64,000 nt of DNA, from the NCBI RefSeq assembly GCF_001281315.1, contig NZ_CP012479.1:868001-932000 (forward strand), read 5' to 3'. This DNA is from Arthrobacter sp. ERGS1:01. Its GTDB lineage: Bacteria > Actinomycetota > Actinomycetes > Actinomycetales > Micrococcaceae. Positions 27,295 to 36,249 of the stretch are shown piece by piece. The notes beneath the pieces were generated by a model. It made no database searches, was not told where the DNA came from, and saw only the letters and a list, made by a program, of their open reading frames with translations. The position numbers were made by a program, and so were the translations under genes. Numbering within the stretch: the first letter of the stretch is position 1; each line of letters opens with the position of its first letter.

Positions 27295-28587
27295 CTACTT
27301 GGTCTCGAAGATCTTGTTCATGGCTGCCGTGGCGTCCTTCGACGCCGTGGCGACGTCGGCCTTGCCGGTGACGATCTGCTGGTACATGTTGGTGAACAGG
27401 CCCTTGGCGTCGACGGTGGACCAGGTGGAGGTGATCGGCACGAAGTTGGTGCCGGCGGCGATGGTGTCGATGAACGGTGCCACGTAGGGGTTCTTCAGTG
27501 CAACGCTCTTTTGCACGTCGGTGAAGGTGGGCAGGTTGCCCATGGCGTCGAACATGGCCTGCTGGGACTTCTTGCTGGCCAGGGCCTGGACGAAGTCGTT
27601 GGAGAGGGTGCGCATCTTGGTGCTCTTGAAGACGCCCAGGTTGTTGCCGCCGGCAAACGCCGGGGCGACGGAGCCGGCGGTGACGCCGGGGACGGGGACG
27701 ACGGCGAACTTGTCCTTGAACTCACTGGCCGCGATGGCCTTGTAGTTGAAGTCGCCGCCGATCGTCATGCCGGCCTTGCCGGCGATGAACTGCTGCACGC
27801 TGGCGTTGCCGCCAAACTGTGCGCAGGTCTGCGCCGGGCAGATGTCGTCTTTCAAGAGGTTCGTGTACGCGGTGATGCCGGCCTGGGAGGCCGGGGTGTC
27901 CAGCTGTGCCGTGAACTTTCCGTTGCTTTCGGTGGCGATGGCGCCGCCGTTGGCCCACAGGTACGGCATGGCGGAGAATTGTGCCGCACCGCCCACCGAG
28001 ATGCCCAGCATGTCCGGGTTCTTGGCACGGATGGCGCGGGCAGCGGTTTCAATGCCGGCCATGGTCTTGGGGACCTCGACGCCGGCGGCCTTGAGGATGT
28101 CCGTGCGGTAGTACAGGGCGCGGACGCCGACAAACCACGGCACGCCGTAGTTCTTGCCGTTGATGGCGGTGGTGGCGAGGACCTTCGGATCCAGGTCCTT
28201 GCCCTCGTCCCAGGACTTGATGTTGCCGGTGATGTCGGCGAGGCCGCCGGCGGCAACATAGCTGGCCAGGTCGGTGTTGCCGAACTCGGCAACGTCGGGG
28301 GCGCTGGAGGGATCGTTGAAGGCGGCCTTGAACTTCTCGGCCCGCGTGTCGACGGGGATGTACTGGACGTCCACCTTGACGCCCGAGTGGGCTGCCTCAA
28401 AGTCCTTCACGGTCTGGTCGACGACGGCGGACTTGGGGGCCTGGTTGACCTCGGAGAACAGCCAAACGCGCAGGGTGCCGGCCTTTTCGTCCTGGCTTGA
28501 GGCGGCGTTGTTCGACGTGGGCGGTGCGCAACTGGTCAGGGCCAGGGCAGCCAGGGCGGCTACGGCAAGGGTGCGTGAGAATTTCAC
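27295..28587 (-). CDS. extracellular sugar-binding lipoprotein of ABC importer
   Basis: A 430-residue family 1 solute-binding protein. The signal peptide of about 19 residues ends in the lipobox LALTSC, with Cys20 as the lipidation site, so the protein is membrane-tethered outside the cell. The mature part starts with a Ser/Ala/Asn linker and then GTLRVWLFSEVNQAPKSAVV, typical of the MalE-like fold; Trp and aromatic residues in YGVPWFVGVRALYYRTDIL probably contact sugar. GTG 28587 is chosen because GGAGG lies 4 nt upstream and the signal peptide starts there. It heads the operon of two permeases, GH20 and IclR. Confidence 0.92.
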   Translation of the reverse strand: MKFSRTLAVAALAALALTSCAPPTSNNAASSQDEKAGTLRVWLFSEVNQAPKSAVVDQTVKDFEAAHSGVKVDVQYIPVDTRAEKFKAAFNDPSSAPDVAEFGNTDLASYVAAGGLADITGNIKSWDEGKDLDPKVLATTAINGKNYGVPWFVGVRALYYRTDILKAAGVEVPKTMAGIETAARAIRAKNPDMLGISVGGAAQFSAMPYLWANGGAIATESNGKFTAQLDTPASQAGITAYTNLLKDDICPAQTCAQFGGNASVQQFIAGKAGMTIGGDFNYKAIAASEFKDKFAVVPVPGVTAGSVAPAFAGGNNLGVFKSTKMRTLSNDFVQALASKKSQQAMFDAMGNLPTFTDVQKSVALKNPYVAPFIDTIAAGTNFVPITSTWSTVDAKGLFTNMYQQIVTGKADVATASKDATAAMNKIFETK

Positions 28588-28725
28588 GGGTCCTCCAAAG
28601 GATGATGGTTGGGGCCGGGCGATCCAACGGATTCGCAGCGGGCATGAGATGACCTTAGGAGAGCGGCTTGTGTGGGATGAAGCACCATCTGGGAAAGTTT
28701 CAACATGCAAAATCTATATTTGTTA

Positions 28726-28779
28726 TTTGACACATCCGGCTTTCCTGTGATTTGCCTGGGTGCATGAAAATGTGTCAAA
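28726..28779. promoter_or_regulatory. 10-bp inverted repeat, candidate operator of the sugar ABC operon
   Basis: TTTGACACAT (28726-28735) and ATGTGTCAAA (28770-28779) are perfect inverted copies, 34 bp apart. They lie about 140-190 bp upstream of the binding-protein start and just before the divergent nudix gene. The spacing (centres 44 bp apart, about four helical turns) would allow two regulator dimers or looping. Confidence 0.45.
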
Positions 28780-28813
28780 ATCCGCGTCATTCCGGCCAAG
28801 TGGGCCCGTGCCC

Positions 28814-28819
28814 TAGGCT
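28814..28819 (+). promoter_or_regulatory. candidate -10 box for nudix gene
   Basis: TAGGCT fits TANNNT and ends 6 nt before the ATG at 28826. A GGAGG lies only 1 nt before the ATG, too close to serve as a normal ribosome binding site, so a leaderless transcript is plausible. Confidence 0.35.
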
Positions 28820-28825
28820 GGAGGC

Positions 28826-29311
28826 ATGACTGCTGCCGCCGTGACTTTGTGCTTCCTGCTCCGCACCCGTGCCGGGGGCGAGGAGGTGCTGCTCGGTTTA
28901 AAGAAGACCGGCTTTGGTGCCGGCAAGGTGGTGGGGGTGGGCGGGCACGTGGAATCGGGGGAAACCACGCAGGAGGCCATCTGCCGTGAGGTCATGGAGG
29001 AATGCGGCATTGCCGTCGCCCAGGCCGATCTTATTCCCGCCGGGACCGTGGACTTCGTGTTCCCCGCCAAGCCGGCCTGGGACATGGCCACCACCGTCTA
29101 CCTGTGCCGGAATTTCAGCGGGCAGGCGCAGGAAAGCGATGAAATTCTGCCACATTGGTACCCCGTGGGGAAGTTGCCGCGGGCACAGATGTGGGCCGAC
29201 GCCGTCCACTGGCTCCCGGCCTTCCTTTCGGGGGAGCGGGCGCACTGGCGGATCGAGATGAATCCGGACAACGAGACTGTGGCGGCAAGTACCCGGACGC
29301 TCATCACCTAG
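28826..29311 (+). CDS. NUDIX hydrolase, MutT-like
   Basis: A 161-residue NUDIX protein with a complete signature GHVESGETTQEAICREVMEE followed by CGI. The sequence around VTLCFLLRTRAGGEEVLLGLKKTGFGAGKVVGVGG resembles 8-oxo-dGTP diphosphatases, which keep oxidised purines out of DNA, but substrate cannot be settled from sequence. It is a single-gene unit, divergent from the sugar ABC operon and convergent with the cupin gene. Confidence 0.88.
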   Translation: MTAAAVTLCFLLRTRAGGEEVLLGLKKTGFGAGKVVGVGGHVESGETTQEAICREVMEECGIAVAQADLIPAGTVDFVFPAKPAWDMATTVYLCRNFSGQAQESDEILPHWYPVGKLPRAQMWADAVHWLPAFLSGERAHWRIEMNPDNETVAASTRTLIT

Positions 29312-29333
29312 CGGCGCGTTTACTGCTCCCGGC

Positions 29334-29663
29334 TCAGGGTTTGGCGACGGTGAGCAGCAGCGTGGAGTCCTCGAGTGCGCTGACGGAGTGCCGGGCCACG
29401 GGCACCACCAGGTGGTCTCCCGCGGATCCCTCCCAGGACACCTCGCCGGCCGTGAGCACCACGCGCCCGCCCAACACCTGCAAGGTGGCCTCGCCGGGGT
29501 TGTCGTGCTCGTCGAGCATCGACCCGGCCGTCATGGCAATGACGGTTTGGCGCAGTACCCTCTCATGGCCGCCAAAGACGGTCCGGGCGCTGCGCCCGCT
29601 GGTTCCGGCCCGGGCGGCATTGAGCAGTTCACGGGCAAGGGCTGTCAACGATGACTTTTCCAC
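29334..29663 (-). CDS. cupin domain protein
   Basis: A 109-residue small protein with a single cupin barrel: RQTVIAMTAGSMLDEHDNPGEATLQVLGGRV and SAGDHLVVPVARHSVSALED. The His/Glu metal ligands expected in cupin motif 1 are partly present (DEHDNPGEA), and His is present in motif 2. GTG 29663 is chosen because AGGAG lies 4 nt upstream; the longer frame upstream has no such signal. Proteins of this type are often metal-binding sensors or isomerases; the role here is unknown. It is convergent with the nudix gene, 22 bp away, with no hairpin between. Confidence 0.75.
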   Translation of the reverse strand: MEKSSLTALARELLNAARAGTSGRSARTVFGGHERVLRQTVIAMTAGSMLDEHDNPGEATLQVLGGRVVLTAGEVSWEGSAGDHLVVPVARHSVSALEDSTLLLTVAKP

Positions 29664-29792
29664 GGCGCTCCTGACGAAACTTCCACGGCTGCCGGTTGGC
29701 CCGGCAGGTAATTCATCCCACCATACAGTCAGCCCCGGCACAACGGGCCGGGGCTGACTGTATTACAAAAGGCGCCATTCTCCAGGGCGTGC

Positions 29793-30932
29793 CTAGTCGA
29801 TGTGGCGCTCATCCACGCCGTTGTAGGCACTCAATGGGCGGATCAGGGAGTTCGAGGCGCGCTGCTCCATGATGTGCGAGGTCCAGCCCGTGATGCGCGA
29901 GGCAATGAAGATCGGCGTGAACATGTCCGTGTCAAAACCCATCAGGTGGTACGTGGGCCCGGCCGGGTAGTCGAGGTTGGGCTTGATGGCCTTCGCCTCG
30001 TCCATGGCCTGCTCCAGCCCGTCGTACAGCCCCAGGATCTCGGGCCGGTCAAAGTGCGCGATCATCGCATCGAGCGCACCCTTCATGGTGGGCACGCGGG
30101 AGTCGCCGTGCTTGTAGACGCGGTGGCCGAAGCCCATGACTTTCTTCTTCTGGGCCAGCGCCTCCTCCATCCATGCCTTGGCGCGGGCGGCGGCGTCTTC
30201 GCGGGATTCCTCCTTGCGGATGCCGATCTCGTCAAAGGTGTGCATGACGGCCTCGTTGGCTCCGCCGTGCAGCGGCCCCTTGAGCGCCCCGATGGCACCG
30301 GTCACGGCGGAATGCAGATCGGACAGGGTGGAGGTGATGACCCGGGCGGTGAACGTGGAGGCGTTGAAGGAGTGCTCCGCGTACAGGACCATGGAGACCC
30401 GGAAGGCGTCCACCACCGCGGGGGCCGCCTCCTCGCCGAAGGTCATCCACAGGAAGTTCGCCGAGTAGTCCAGGTCCTCCCGCGGCTCCACGAGCGCCTG
30501 GGAACGGCGTCGTCGCTGGTCGTAGGCGACGACCGAGGGGAACTGCGCAAACAACGACTTGGCCTTGTCCAGTTCCGCCGCGGGCGAGGAGTCCTCGGCG
30601 AGCGGGTGGTTGGCGCCCAGCACGGACACCGCGGTGCGGGCCACGTCCATGGGGTGGCAGTCGAGGGGCAGCAGGTCGATGGCGGCACGGACACTGCTGT
30701 CCATGGAGCGGTTGGCCCGTTCAAAGGCGCTGAACACTGTCAGTTCCGACTCGGTGGGCAACTCGCCGGTCCAAAGCAGCAGCGCCACCTCCTCAAAGGT
30801 CTTGGCAGCGGCCAGTTCCTGCACCGGGTAGCCGCGGTACAGCAACGAGTTGGAGTCCGGGTTGACCTTTGAAATGGCCGTATAGTCCGCCACCACTCCG
30901 GCCAGCCCCTTGCGTACGACTTCTTCACTCAC
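29793..30932 (-). CDS. prpC: 2-methylcitrate synthase
   Basis: A 379-residue citrate-synthase-family enzyme. The catalytic residues are in LKGPLHGGANEAVM (His), VMGFGHRVYKHGDSR (His) and FDTDMFTPIF (Asp). The length and the group features (SNSLLYRGYPVQELA) match type I methylcitrate synthases that condense propionyl-CoA with oxaloacetate. Operon position after prpD and prpB supports PrpC rather than housekeeping citrate synthase, although such enzymes often do both. The GTG at 30932 follows AGGGAG by 8 nt. Confidence 0.92.
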   Translation of the reverse strand: MSEEVVRKGLAGVVADYTAISKVNPDSNSLLYRGYPVQELAAAKTFEEVALLLWTGELPTESELTVFSAFERANRSMDSSVRAAIDLLPLDCHPMDVARTAVSVLGANHPLAEDSSPAAELDKAKSLFAQFPSVVAYDQRRRRSQALVEPREDLDYSANFLWMTFGEEAAPAVVDAFRVSMVLYAEHSFNASTFTARVITSTLSDLHSAVTGAIGALKGPLHGGANEAVMHTFDEIGIRKEESREDAAARAKAWMEEALAQKKKVMGFGHRVYKHGDSRVPTMKGALDAMIAHFDRPEILGLYDGLEQAMDEAKAIKPNLDYPAGPTYHLMGFDTDMFTPIFIASRITGWTSHIMEQRASNSLIRPLSAYNGVDERHID

Positions 30933-30965
30933 AGTTGGATCTCCCTTGTCCCACAAGAACTTGTC

Positions 30966-31895
30966 TTAGAGGTTAGCGTTGTTGTTGCCGATGTCCAGGC
31001 CGGGAACCTGGAAATTAAAGATGCCTGTATCAAATCGGTTATACGCCTCGTAGTCCACCAATTCATAGAGGCGGGCCCGGGTGAGCATGTCCGGGACCGC
31101 CGCCTCCTGTGTTCCGTGCGCCGAAATGGCGTCAAGGACCCTCTCGGCCGCACCCATGGCGCTGCGCAGCAGGGTCACCGGGTAGATGACCATGGCCACT
31201 CCGGCGTTGGCCAGGGCATCCCGGGTGAACAGCTCGCTCTTGCCAAATTCCGTCATATTCGCCAGCACGGGCACGTTCACGGCATTGGCGACGGCCTCAA
31301 ATTCGGAGACGTCCTTCATGGCCTCCGGGAAGATCGCGTCGGCGCCGGCGTCCACCAGGGCCTTGGCCCGGTCGATCGCCACGGCCAGGCCCTCGACGGC
31401 GCGGATGTCGGTGCGCGCCATGACCAGGAAGTTCCCGTCGCGCCGGGCGTCGGCCGCTGCGGCGATCCGCTTGACCGCCGTGTCCAGGTCCACCATGTTC
31501 TTGCCGTCCAGGTGGCCGCAGCGCTTCGGGTTGAACTGGTCCTCGATGTGGCAGCCGGCCAGCCCGGCATTCTCGAGTTCCTGGATGGTGCGGGCCACAT
31601 TCATGGGTTCGCCGAAGCCGGTGTCCGCGTCGATCAGGCACGGCAGGTCCGTCATGCGGGCAATCTGGCCGCCGCGGGCCGCCACCTCGGTCAGCGTGGT
31701 CATGCCGATGTCCGGCAGGCCAAGATCATTGGCGAGGACCGCGCCGGAGATGTAGACGCCGTCGAACTTCTTTTCCTCGATGAGCCGGGCCGAGAGCGGG
31801 TTGAACGCGCCCGGGAACTGCACGGCCGCGCCGGGGACCAGCATGGCGCGCAGGTCCCGGCGCTTCTGTTCCGGCGTTTTCTTTGAGTACAGCAT
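30966..31895 (-). CDS. prpB: 2-methylisocitrate lyase
   Basis: A 309-residue member of the isocitrate lyase/PEP mutase superfamily. The active-site loop is NPKRCGHLDGK with the catalytic Cys, and metal-binding acidic residues are in CLIDADTGFGEP and HIEDQF. It splits 2-methylisocitrate to pyruvate and succinate, the last step of the methylcitrate cycle. The ATG start directly follows the prpD stop, so both are co-transcribed. Confidence 0.95.
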   Translation of the reverse strand: MLYSKKTPEQKRRDLRAMLVPGAAVQFPGAFNPLSARLIEEKKFDGVYISGAVLANDLGLPDIGMTTLTEVAARGGQIARMTDLPCLIDADTGFGEPMNVARTIQELENAGLAGCHIEDQFNPKRCGHLDGKNMVDLDTAVKRIAAAADARRDGNFLVMARTDIRAVEGLAVAIDRAKALVDAGADAIFPEAMKDVSEFEAVANAVNVPVLANMTEFGKSELFTRDALANAGVAMVIYPVTLLRSAMGAAERVLDAISAHGTQEAAVPDMLTRARLYELVDYEAYNRFDTGIFNFQVPGLDIGNNNANL

Positions 31896-33416
31896 TTAGA
31901 ACAGGCCCCTGGGTGCGTTGGCGAGGTCGACGACGCCGGGGGCTGCGGTGATGTTCAGCTGGCCGAGTTCGCCGGCGGCCAGATGGGGCAGATTCTCCGC
32001 GGCCGCGATGAAACGGTCAATCTCGGCCGGCTCCACGAGGCCGGCGGCCAGGGTGCGGAACTTGTTGATGTACTGGGCGCGGGCGAACGGCCGGGCGCCC
32101 AGCGGGTGGGCGTCGGCGACCGCGATGGATTCGGTGATGAGCGTGCCGTCGTTCAGCGTGATCTCCAAGGTGCCGCCGAACGCCTTTTCGGCAATGTCGA
32201 GGGAGTGGTAGCGGCGCGTCCATTCGGCGTCCTCCTCCGTGGTGACCTTGTGCCACAGTTCCACGGTGTCGGCGCGGCCGGCACGCTCGGGGGAGTAGGA
32301 GTCTACATGGTGCCAGCGTCCGTCCTGCAGGGCCACCGTGAAGATGTACGGGATGGAGTGGTCCAGGGTTTCCCGCGAGGCGGTGGGATCGTACTTCTGG
32401 GGATCGTTGGCGCCGGAGCCGATCACGTAGTGCGTGTGGTGGCTGGTCTTGATCAGCACGCTGGCAACGTTGGCGGGGTCGGTGACCTCGGGGTGCTCGC
32501 CGTGCAGCTTGCGGGCCAGGTCGATCCACGCCTGTGCCTGGTATTCGGCCGAGTGTTCCTTGGTGTAGGTGTCCAGGATGGCCCGCTTGGCTTCACCGTC
32601 GGCCGGCAGCGGCACGGTGTAGGAGGCATCGGGGCCGTCGAGCATCCAGGCGATGACGCCGTCCTCGCCCTCGTAGATCGGCACGGGTGAGGTCTGCCCG
32701 CGCATGGCGCGGTCGGCGGCCTCCACGGCCATCTTGCCGGCAAAGGCGGGGGCGTGGGCCTTCCAGGTGGAGATCTCGCCCTTGCGGGACTGGCGGGTGG
32801 CCGTGGTGGTGTGCAGGCCCTGGCCCACGGCCTGGAAGATGGTCTCGACCTCGAGGTTCAGCAGGGTGCCGATGCCGGCGGCCGCCGAGGGGCCCAGGTG
32901 CGCCACGTGGTCGATCTTGTGCTGGTGCAGGCAGATGGCTTTGACGAGGTCGACCTGGATTTCGTAACCGGTGGCGATGGCGCGGACAAGGTCCGCTCCG
33001 GACGCGCCGGTGTGCTGGGCGACGGCGAGGATCGGCGGGATGTTGTCGCCCGGGTGGGAGTATTCTGCGGCCAGGAAGGTGTCGTGGTAGTCCAGTTCAC
33101 GGACGGCCACACCGTTGGCCCAGGCCGCCCATTCGGGGGAGACCTTCTCCGTGATGCCGAAGACGGAGGCGCCGGCGCCTCCCGTGGACGGGGCGTGGGT
33201 CAGTGCCTGCGCACGGGCTGCGACGATGGGCCCGCGGTTCAGGGAGGCGATCGCGACCGAGGCGTTGTCGATGACGCGGTTGATGATCATGTCGGTCACC
33301 TCCGGGGTGACGGCAACGGGATCGGCGGCAACTTTGGCGATCTTGAAGGCAAGCTGGTCCTCGCGGGGCAGCTTCTCTTCGCTCTTGTACACGCGGACGT
33401 TGTGTTGGATAACCAT
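31896..33416 (-). CDS. prpD: 2-methylcitrate dehydratase
   Basis: A 506-residue MmgE/PrpD family protein. Diagnostic segments are [28 protein letters not shown] (truncated here to the key residues REL, DYHD and HPGDN), [14 protein letters not shown] and [11 protein letters not shown]. It dehydrates 2-methylcitrate to cis-2-methylaconitate without an iron-sulfur cluster. The length is normal for PrpD. It is the first enzyme gene after the regulator in gntR-prpD-prpB-prpC. ATG 33416 is preceded by AAGGAAT. Confidence 0.95.
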   Translation of the reverse strand: MVIQHNVRVYKSEEKLPREDQLAFKIAKVAADPVAVTPEVTDMIINRVIDNASVAIASLNRGPIVAARAQALTHAPSTGGAGASVFGITEKVSPEWAAWANGVAVRELDYHDTFLAAEYSHPGDNIPPILAVAQHTGASGADLVRAIATGYEIQVDLVKAICLHQHKIDHVAHLGPSAAAGIGTLLNLEVETIFQAVGQGLHTTTATRQSRKGEISTWKAHAPAFAGKMAVEAADRAMRGQTSPVPIYEGEDGVIAWMLDGPDASYTVPLPADGEAKRAILDTYTKEHSAEYQAQAWIDLARKLHGEHPEVTDPANVASVLIKTSHHTHYVIGSGANDPQKYDPTASRETLDHSIPYIFTVALQDGRWHHVDSYSPERAGRADTVELWHKVTTEEDAEWTRRYHSLDIAEKAFGGTLEITLNDGTLITESIAVADAHPLGARPFARAQYINKFRTLAAGLVEPAEIDRFIAAAENLPHLAAGELGQLNITAAPGVVDLANAPRGLF

Positions 33417-33464
33417 GGGGATTCCTTTTCAAACGGTGGGAAGAATTGTTTCGTACATGACGGG

Positions 33465-34124
33465 TCAGGGCCCGGACGGGGGTGGCTCCGCGGGGCGGGA
33501 GGCGAGCAGGTGGCGCAGGCTGTTGTCCAGGTGCACGGTGGTTGCGGCGCTGGCGACGGCGGCGTTGCCGTTCGCGATGGCCAGGGCGATCGCGGCGTGT
33601 TCGCCGGCGGCATCGCGGAGCCTGGCCGGATTGTCCTTGGAGAGCCTGCGCACGCGCACCAGGTGCACCCGCAGGCTCTTCAGCGCCTGGGCCAGGTAGT
33701 GGTTTCCGACGGCGGCGTCAATGGCGCTGTCCAATTCTCCGGCCAGCCGGTAGTAGTCGTACCGGGTGGGATCGTCGTCCGTGATGAGCCGGCCGGCGTC
33801 ATTGAGTTGCTCATACAGGTCCCGGAACACCGCGGGGTCACGGCGGACGGCCGCCAACTCCGCCGCCCGGCATTCCAGCGCGGAGCGCAGTTCAAAAAGC
33901 TCGCCCAGATGGTCCAGGGAAATCTCGCTGACCACCACGCCGCGCCCACTCTGCGGCTCGGCCAGGCCCTCGGCGCTGAGCCGTGCAAGGGCCTCGCGAA
34001 CGGGAGTGCGGGAGACGCCCAAACGGGCGGAAAGTTCCACCTCGGCCAACACCGTGCCCGGCGGCAGGCGCCAGTCCACAATGTCGCTGCGGAGGGTGGC
34101 GTAGGCCTTCTCGCTTGCCCGCAT
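33465..34124 (-). CDS. GntR family regulator of the prp operon
   Basis: A 219-residue FadR-subfamily GntR regulator. The winged HTH is at about residues 1-70 (EKAYATLRSDIVDWRLPPGT, LGVSRTPVREALARLSAEGL) and the all-helical FCD effector domain follows (ELFELRSALECRAAELAAVRR, AIDAAVGNHYLAQALKSLR). FCD domains bind carboxylates through a metal site. Its place at the head of prpDBC suggests it senses 2-methylcitrate or propionyl-CoA metabolites. ATG 34124 has GGAGG 5 nt upstream. Two TGTATACA palindromes lie upstream. Confidence 0.9.
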   Translation of the reverse strand: MRASEKAYATLRSDIVDWRLPPGTVLAEVELSARLGVSRTPVREALARLSAEGLAEPQSGRGVVVSEISLDHLGELFELRSALECRAAELAAVRRDPAVFRDLYEQLNDAGRLITDDDPTRYDYYRLAGELDSAIDAAVGNHYLAQALKSLRVHLVRVRRLSKDNPARLRDAAGEHAAIALAIANGNAAVASAATTVHLDNSLRHLLASRPAEPPPSGP

Positions 34125-34172
34125 GCGCGCCTCCTTCGGGTGTGGGTGGTCCGGTGCCACCAATTCCCTCAG

Positions 34173-34242
34173 TGTATACAGAGTTGGGGTAATCGGGAAT
34201 GGAATTCAAGGAACTATCCAAGAATTCATCAATTTGTATACA
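34173..34242. promoter_or_regulatory. twin TGTATACA operator sites upstream of gntR-prp
   Basis: The exact palindrome TGTATACA occurs at 34173-34180 and 34235-34242, 62 bp apart, within an AT-rich stretch otherwise rare here. FadR-type GntR proteins bind short palindromes of this kind. The near-integral six-turn spacing puts both sites on the same DNA face. Confidence 0.6.
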
Positions 34243-34298
34243 TGAGTCGAGGGCTGCGGGGGCGGAGACGCTGGAGAGTGGCCGTCCTCCCGGAGTAC

Positions 34299-34338
34299 GC
34301 GCGGGGCCCGGCAGCTGGTGCGGTGCCGGGTCCCGCGC
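34299..34338 (-). terminator. terminator after siderophore operon
   Basis: GCGCGGGGCCCGGCA (34299-34313) pairs with TGCCGGGTCCCGCGC (34324-34338) with one G-U pair, leaving a 10-nt loop. It lies 9 nt beyond the stop of the siderophore synthetase gene. No T tract. Confidence 0.7.
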
Positions 34339-34347
34339 GGGGTCCTG

Positions 34348-36249
34348 CTAGATAGCCTGGCGGCGGAAGGCTGCCAGCGGATTCACGAGTGTGCCGGCCT
34401 TTTGGAGCCCGCCCGACGGGTCGGCCAGATCCAGCATGTTCTGGTTGTTGCGCAGTTGCAGGCGGTTCAGGCAGGAGAGCTCAAAGGTGTCGGCGAAGAG
34501 GTCGTGCCGGGCAAAGGAGGCGGCCAGTTCCGGGTGGTCGTCCTGGTATCCGTGCACCACCGCCGCCACGGTGCCCCAGAACGCCTCCTCGTCGAGGAGC
34601 CCGTCCTCGACCATGATGGCGGACAGGAACCGGAAGATGCAGTCAAAGACGTCCGTGAAGACGGCCAGCACCCTTTCGTCCTCCGGGATCGCCGCCTTGA
34701 TGCGGGACACCTCCCCGGGGACCTCGACGGCGTCGCCCATCAGCACGATCTCCTCGCCGATGTCCTTCATGATGGCCCGCACCGGCACGCCGTCGGCAAA
34801 CTCGAGGATTACGTTTTCGCCGTGCGGCATGAACGCGAGCTCGTAGCGGAACAGGCAGTGGACCACGGGCACCAGGTAGGCGTGGAGGTAGCGCCGCAGC
34901 CATGCGGTGGCAGCTAGCCCGGAGCGGCGGATGAGGGCACTCACGAACGGCACGCCGTCGGCGTCCACATGCAGCAGGGACGCCATGGTGGCCAATTGCC
35001 GGCCCGGGCCCAGCAACGGCAGCGGGCTTTCACGCCACAGCGCCGAGAGCATCTTCCGGTACGGGGAGCCGGACCCGGCGGCCGCCTCGTAGTAAGCGTT
35101 GTGGTAGCCCAGGGCGGCCTTTTCGCGCAGCATGGCCAGGCCATGGTGTTGCAGGGTGGGGTCCTGTTCGATGAGGGTGGACAGCCAGTCGTTGATGGCG
35201 GGGGTGGCCTTCATATATTGCGGGGACAGTCCGCGCATGAAGCCCATGTTCAATACCGACAGGGCCGTCTTGACGTAGCAGCGCTCGGGGACGGAGGTGT
35301 TGAAGAACGTCCGGATGGACTGCTGGGCCTGGTAGTGGTCGGCACCCGAACCGAGATAGACCACGTGCCGCAGGGCGATTTCCGCGGCAAAGGTGACAGC
35401 GATCTTGTTGCGCCACTGCCAGGGGTGGACCGGCATGAGCAGGAAGTCCCGCGGATCCAGGCCCTCTTCCGACAAACGGCTGTCGAAGCCGGCCAGGGCG
35501 GCGGCACCCAGCTCGGCCTCAAGATGGGCCCGGTAGTCCAGGCCCGCGCTCGCGGTGAAGACGGCCTTGCTGCGATGCACGGCCACCCAGTCCAGGTGCA
35601 CCGGCGCGGCGGCCTCCGGGGCGTAGGCGAGGTAGTCGTCGATGCCAAAGCCAATCCGGCCGTTGTTGGCCACAAAGCAGGGGTGGCCCTCCGTCATGGC
35701 GGCCTCGATCGCCTGGAAGTCGGCCGCGGGGTCGGCCCCGCCGCTCACGCCGCGGACCAGTTCCACGGATCCGGGCCGTGCGGCGTGCTGCTTGTACGCG
35801 TGGCTGGCGAGGGTGCTGACGACTTCCTCCACATAGGTGGGCAGCGCATCCTCGCCAATCCCCAGGGACCCGCGGAATTCGAGGATGAACTCCAAGGCGT
35901 CCAACGGCAGCTCGACGCCGGATCCGCGCCGGGTGCGCCGGATCGACGCCGCGTCGATTGCCCAGTGGTCCAGCAGCAGGAGGCGGGCCTGGAAGCGGTA
36001 CTCGACGGCGCCGTCGTCGCTGGCCAGCAGGTAGCCGGCTGCGGGCACGGGCACCGGGGTGATGAGCCGTTCGTGGGCGAACTCGGCCAGCGCCTTGCGG
36101 ACCAGGTGCCGGTTGGCTGTGGCCCAATGCCCGGCGGTGAGGTGTGCGACGGCGGCGGCCGACGGTGAGGAGGGTGCGGTGGGTGCGGCGGTGTCCGCCG
36201 GCAACGCGGCCGGGGGGATGCGGAACGGGTCGGTCAGGGTGGCGGTCAT
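34348..36249 (-). CDS. desD: NIS siderophore synthetase, DesD type
   Basis: A 633-residue IucA/IucC-family synthetase that joins hydroxamate units with ATP. Recognisable parts are the N-terminal segment GHPCFVANNGRIGFGIDDYLAY, the central MPVHPWQWRNKIAV nucleotide-binding stretch, SIRTFFNTSVPERCYVKTALSVLN, and the C-terminal FhuF-like part (HAYLVPVVHCLFRYELAFMPHGEN) with catalytic basic residues. With DABA/lysine decarboxylase, N-hydroxylase and N-acyltransferase genes in the same operon it should oligomerise N-hydroxy-N-succinyl-cadaverine into a desferrioxamine. The ATG overlaps the previous stop (ATGA); the longer frame upstream is spurious. Confidence 0.9.
   Translation of the reverse strand: MTATLTDPFRIPPAALPADTAAPTAPSSPSAAAVAHLTAGHWATANRHLVRKALAEFAHERLITPVPVPAAGYLLASDDGAVEYRFQARLLLLDHWAIDAASIRRTRRGSGVELPLDALEFILEFRGSLGIGEDALPTYVEEVVSTLASHAYKQHAARPGSVELVRGVSGGADPAADFQAIEAAMTEGHPCFVANNGRIGFGIDDYLAYAPEAAAPVHLDWVAVHRSKAVFTASAGLDYRAHLEAELGAAALAGFDSRLSEEGLDPRDFLLMPVHPWQWRNKIAVTFAAEIALRHVVYLGSGADHYQAQQSIRTFFNTSVPERCYVKTALSVLNMGFMRGLSPQYMKATPAINDWLSTLIEQDPTLQHHGLAMLREKAALGYHNAYYEAAAGSGSPYRKMLSALWRESPLPLLGPGRQLATMASLLHVDADGVPFVSALIRRSGLAATAWLRRYLHAYLVPVVHCLFRYELAFMPHGENVILEFADGVPVRAIMKDIGEEIVLMGDAVEVPGEVSRIKAAIPEDERVLAVFTDVFDCIFRFLSAIMVEDGLLDEEAFWGTVAAVVHGYQDDHPELAASFARHDLFADTFELSCLNRLQLRNNQNMLDLADPSGGLQKAGTLVNPLAAFRRQAI

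Noticed and set aside
28588-28710. 41-residue N-terminal extension of the sugar-binding lipoprotein
   Set aside because: The GTG at 28587 has GGAGG and starts a proper lipoprotein signal peptide; the extension lacks both.
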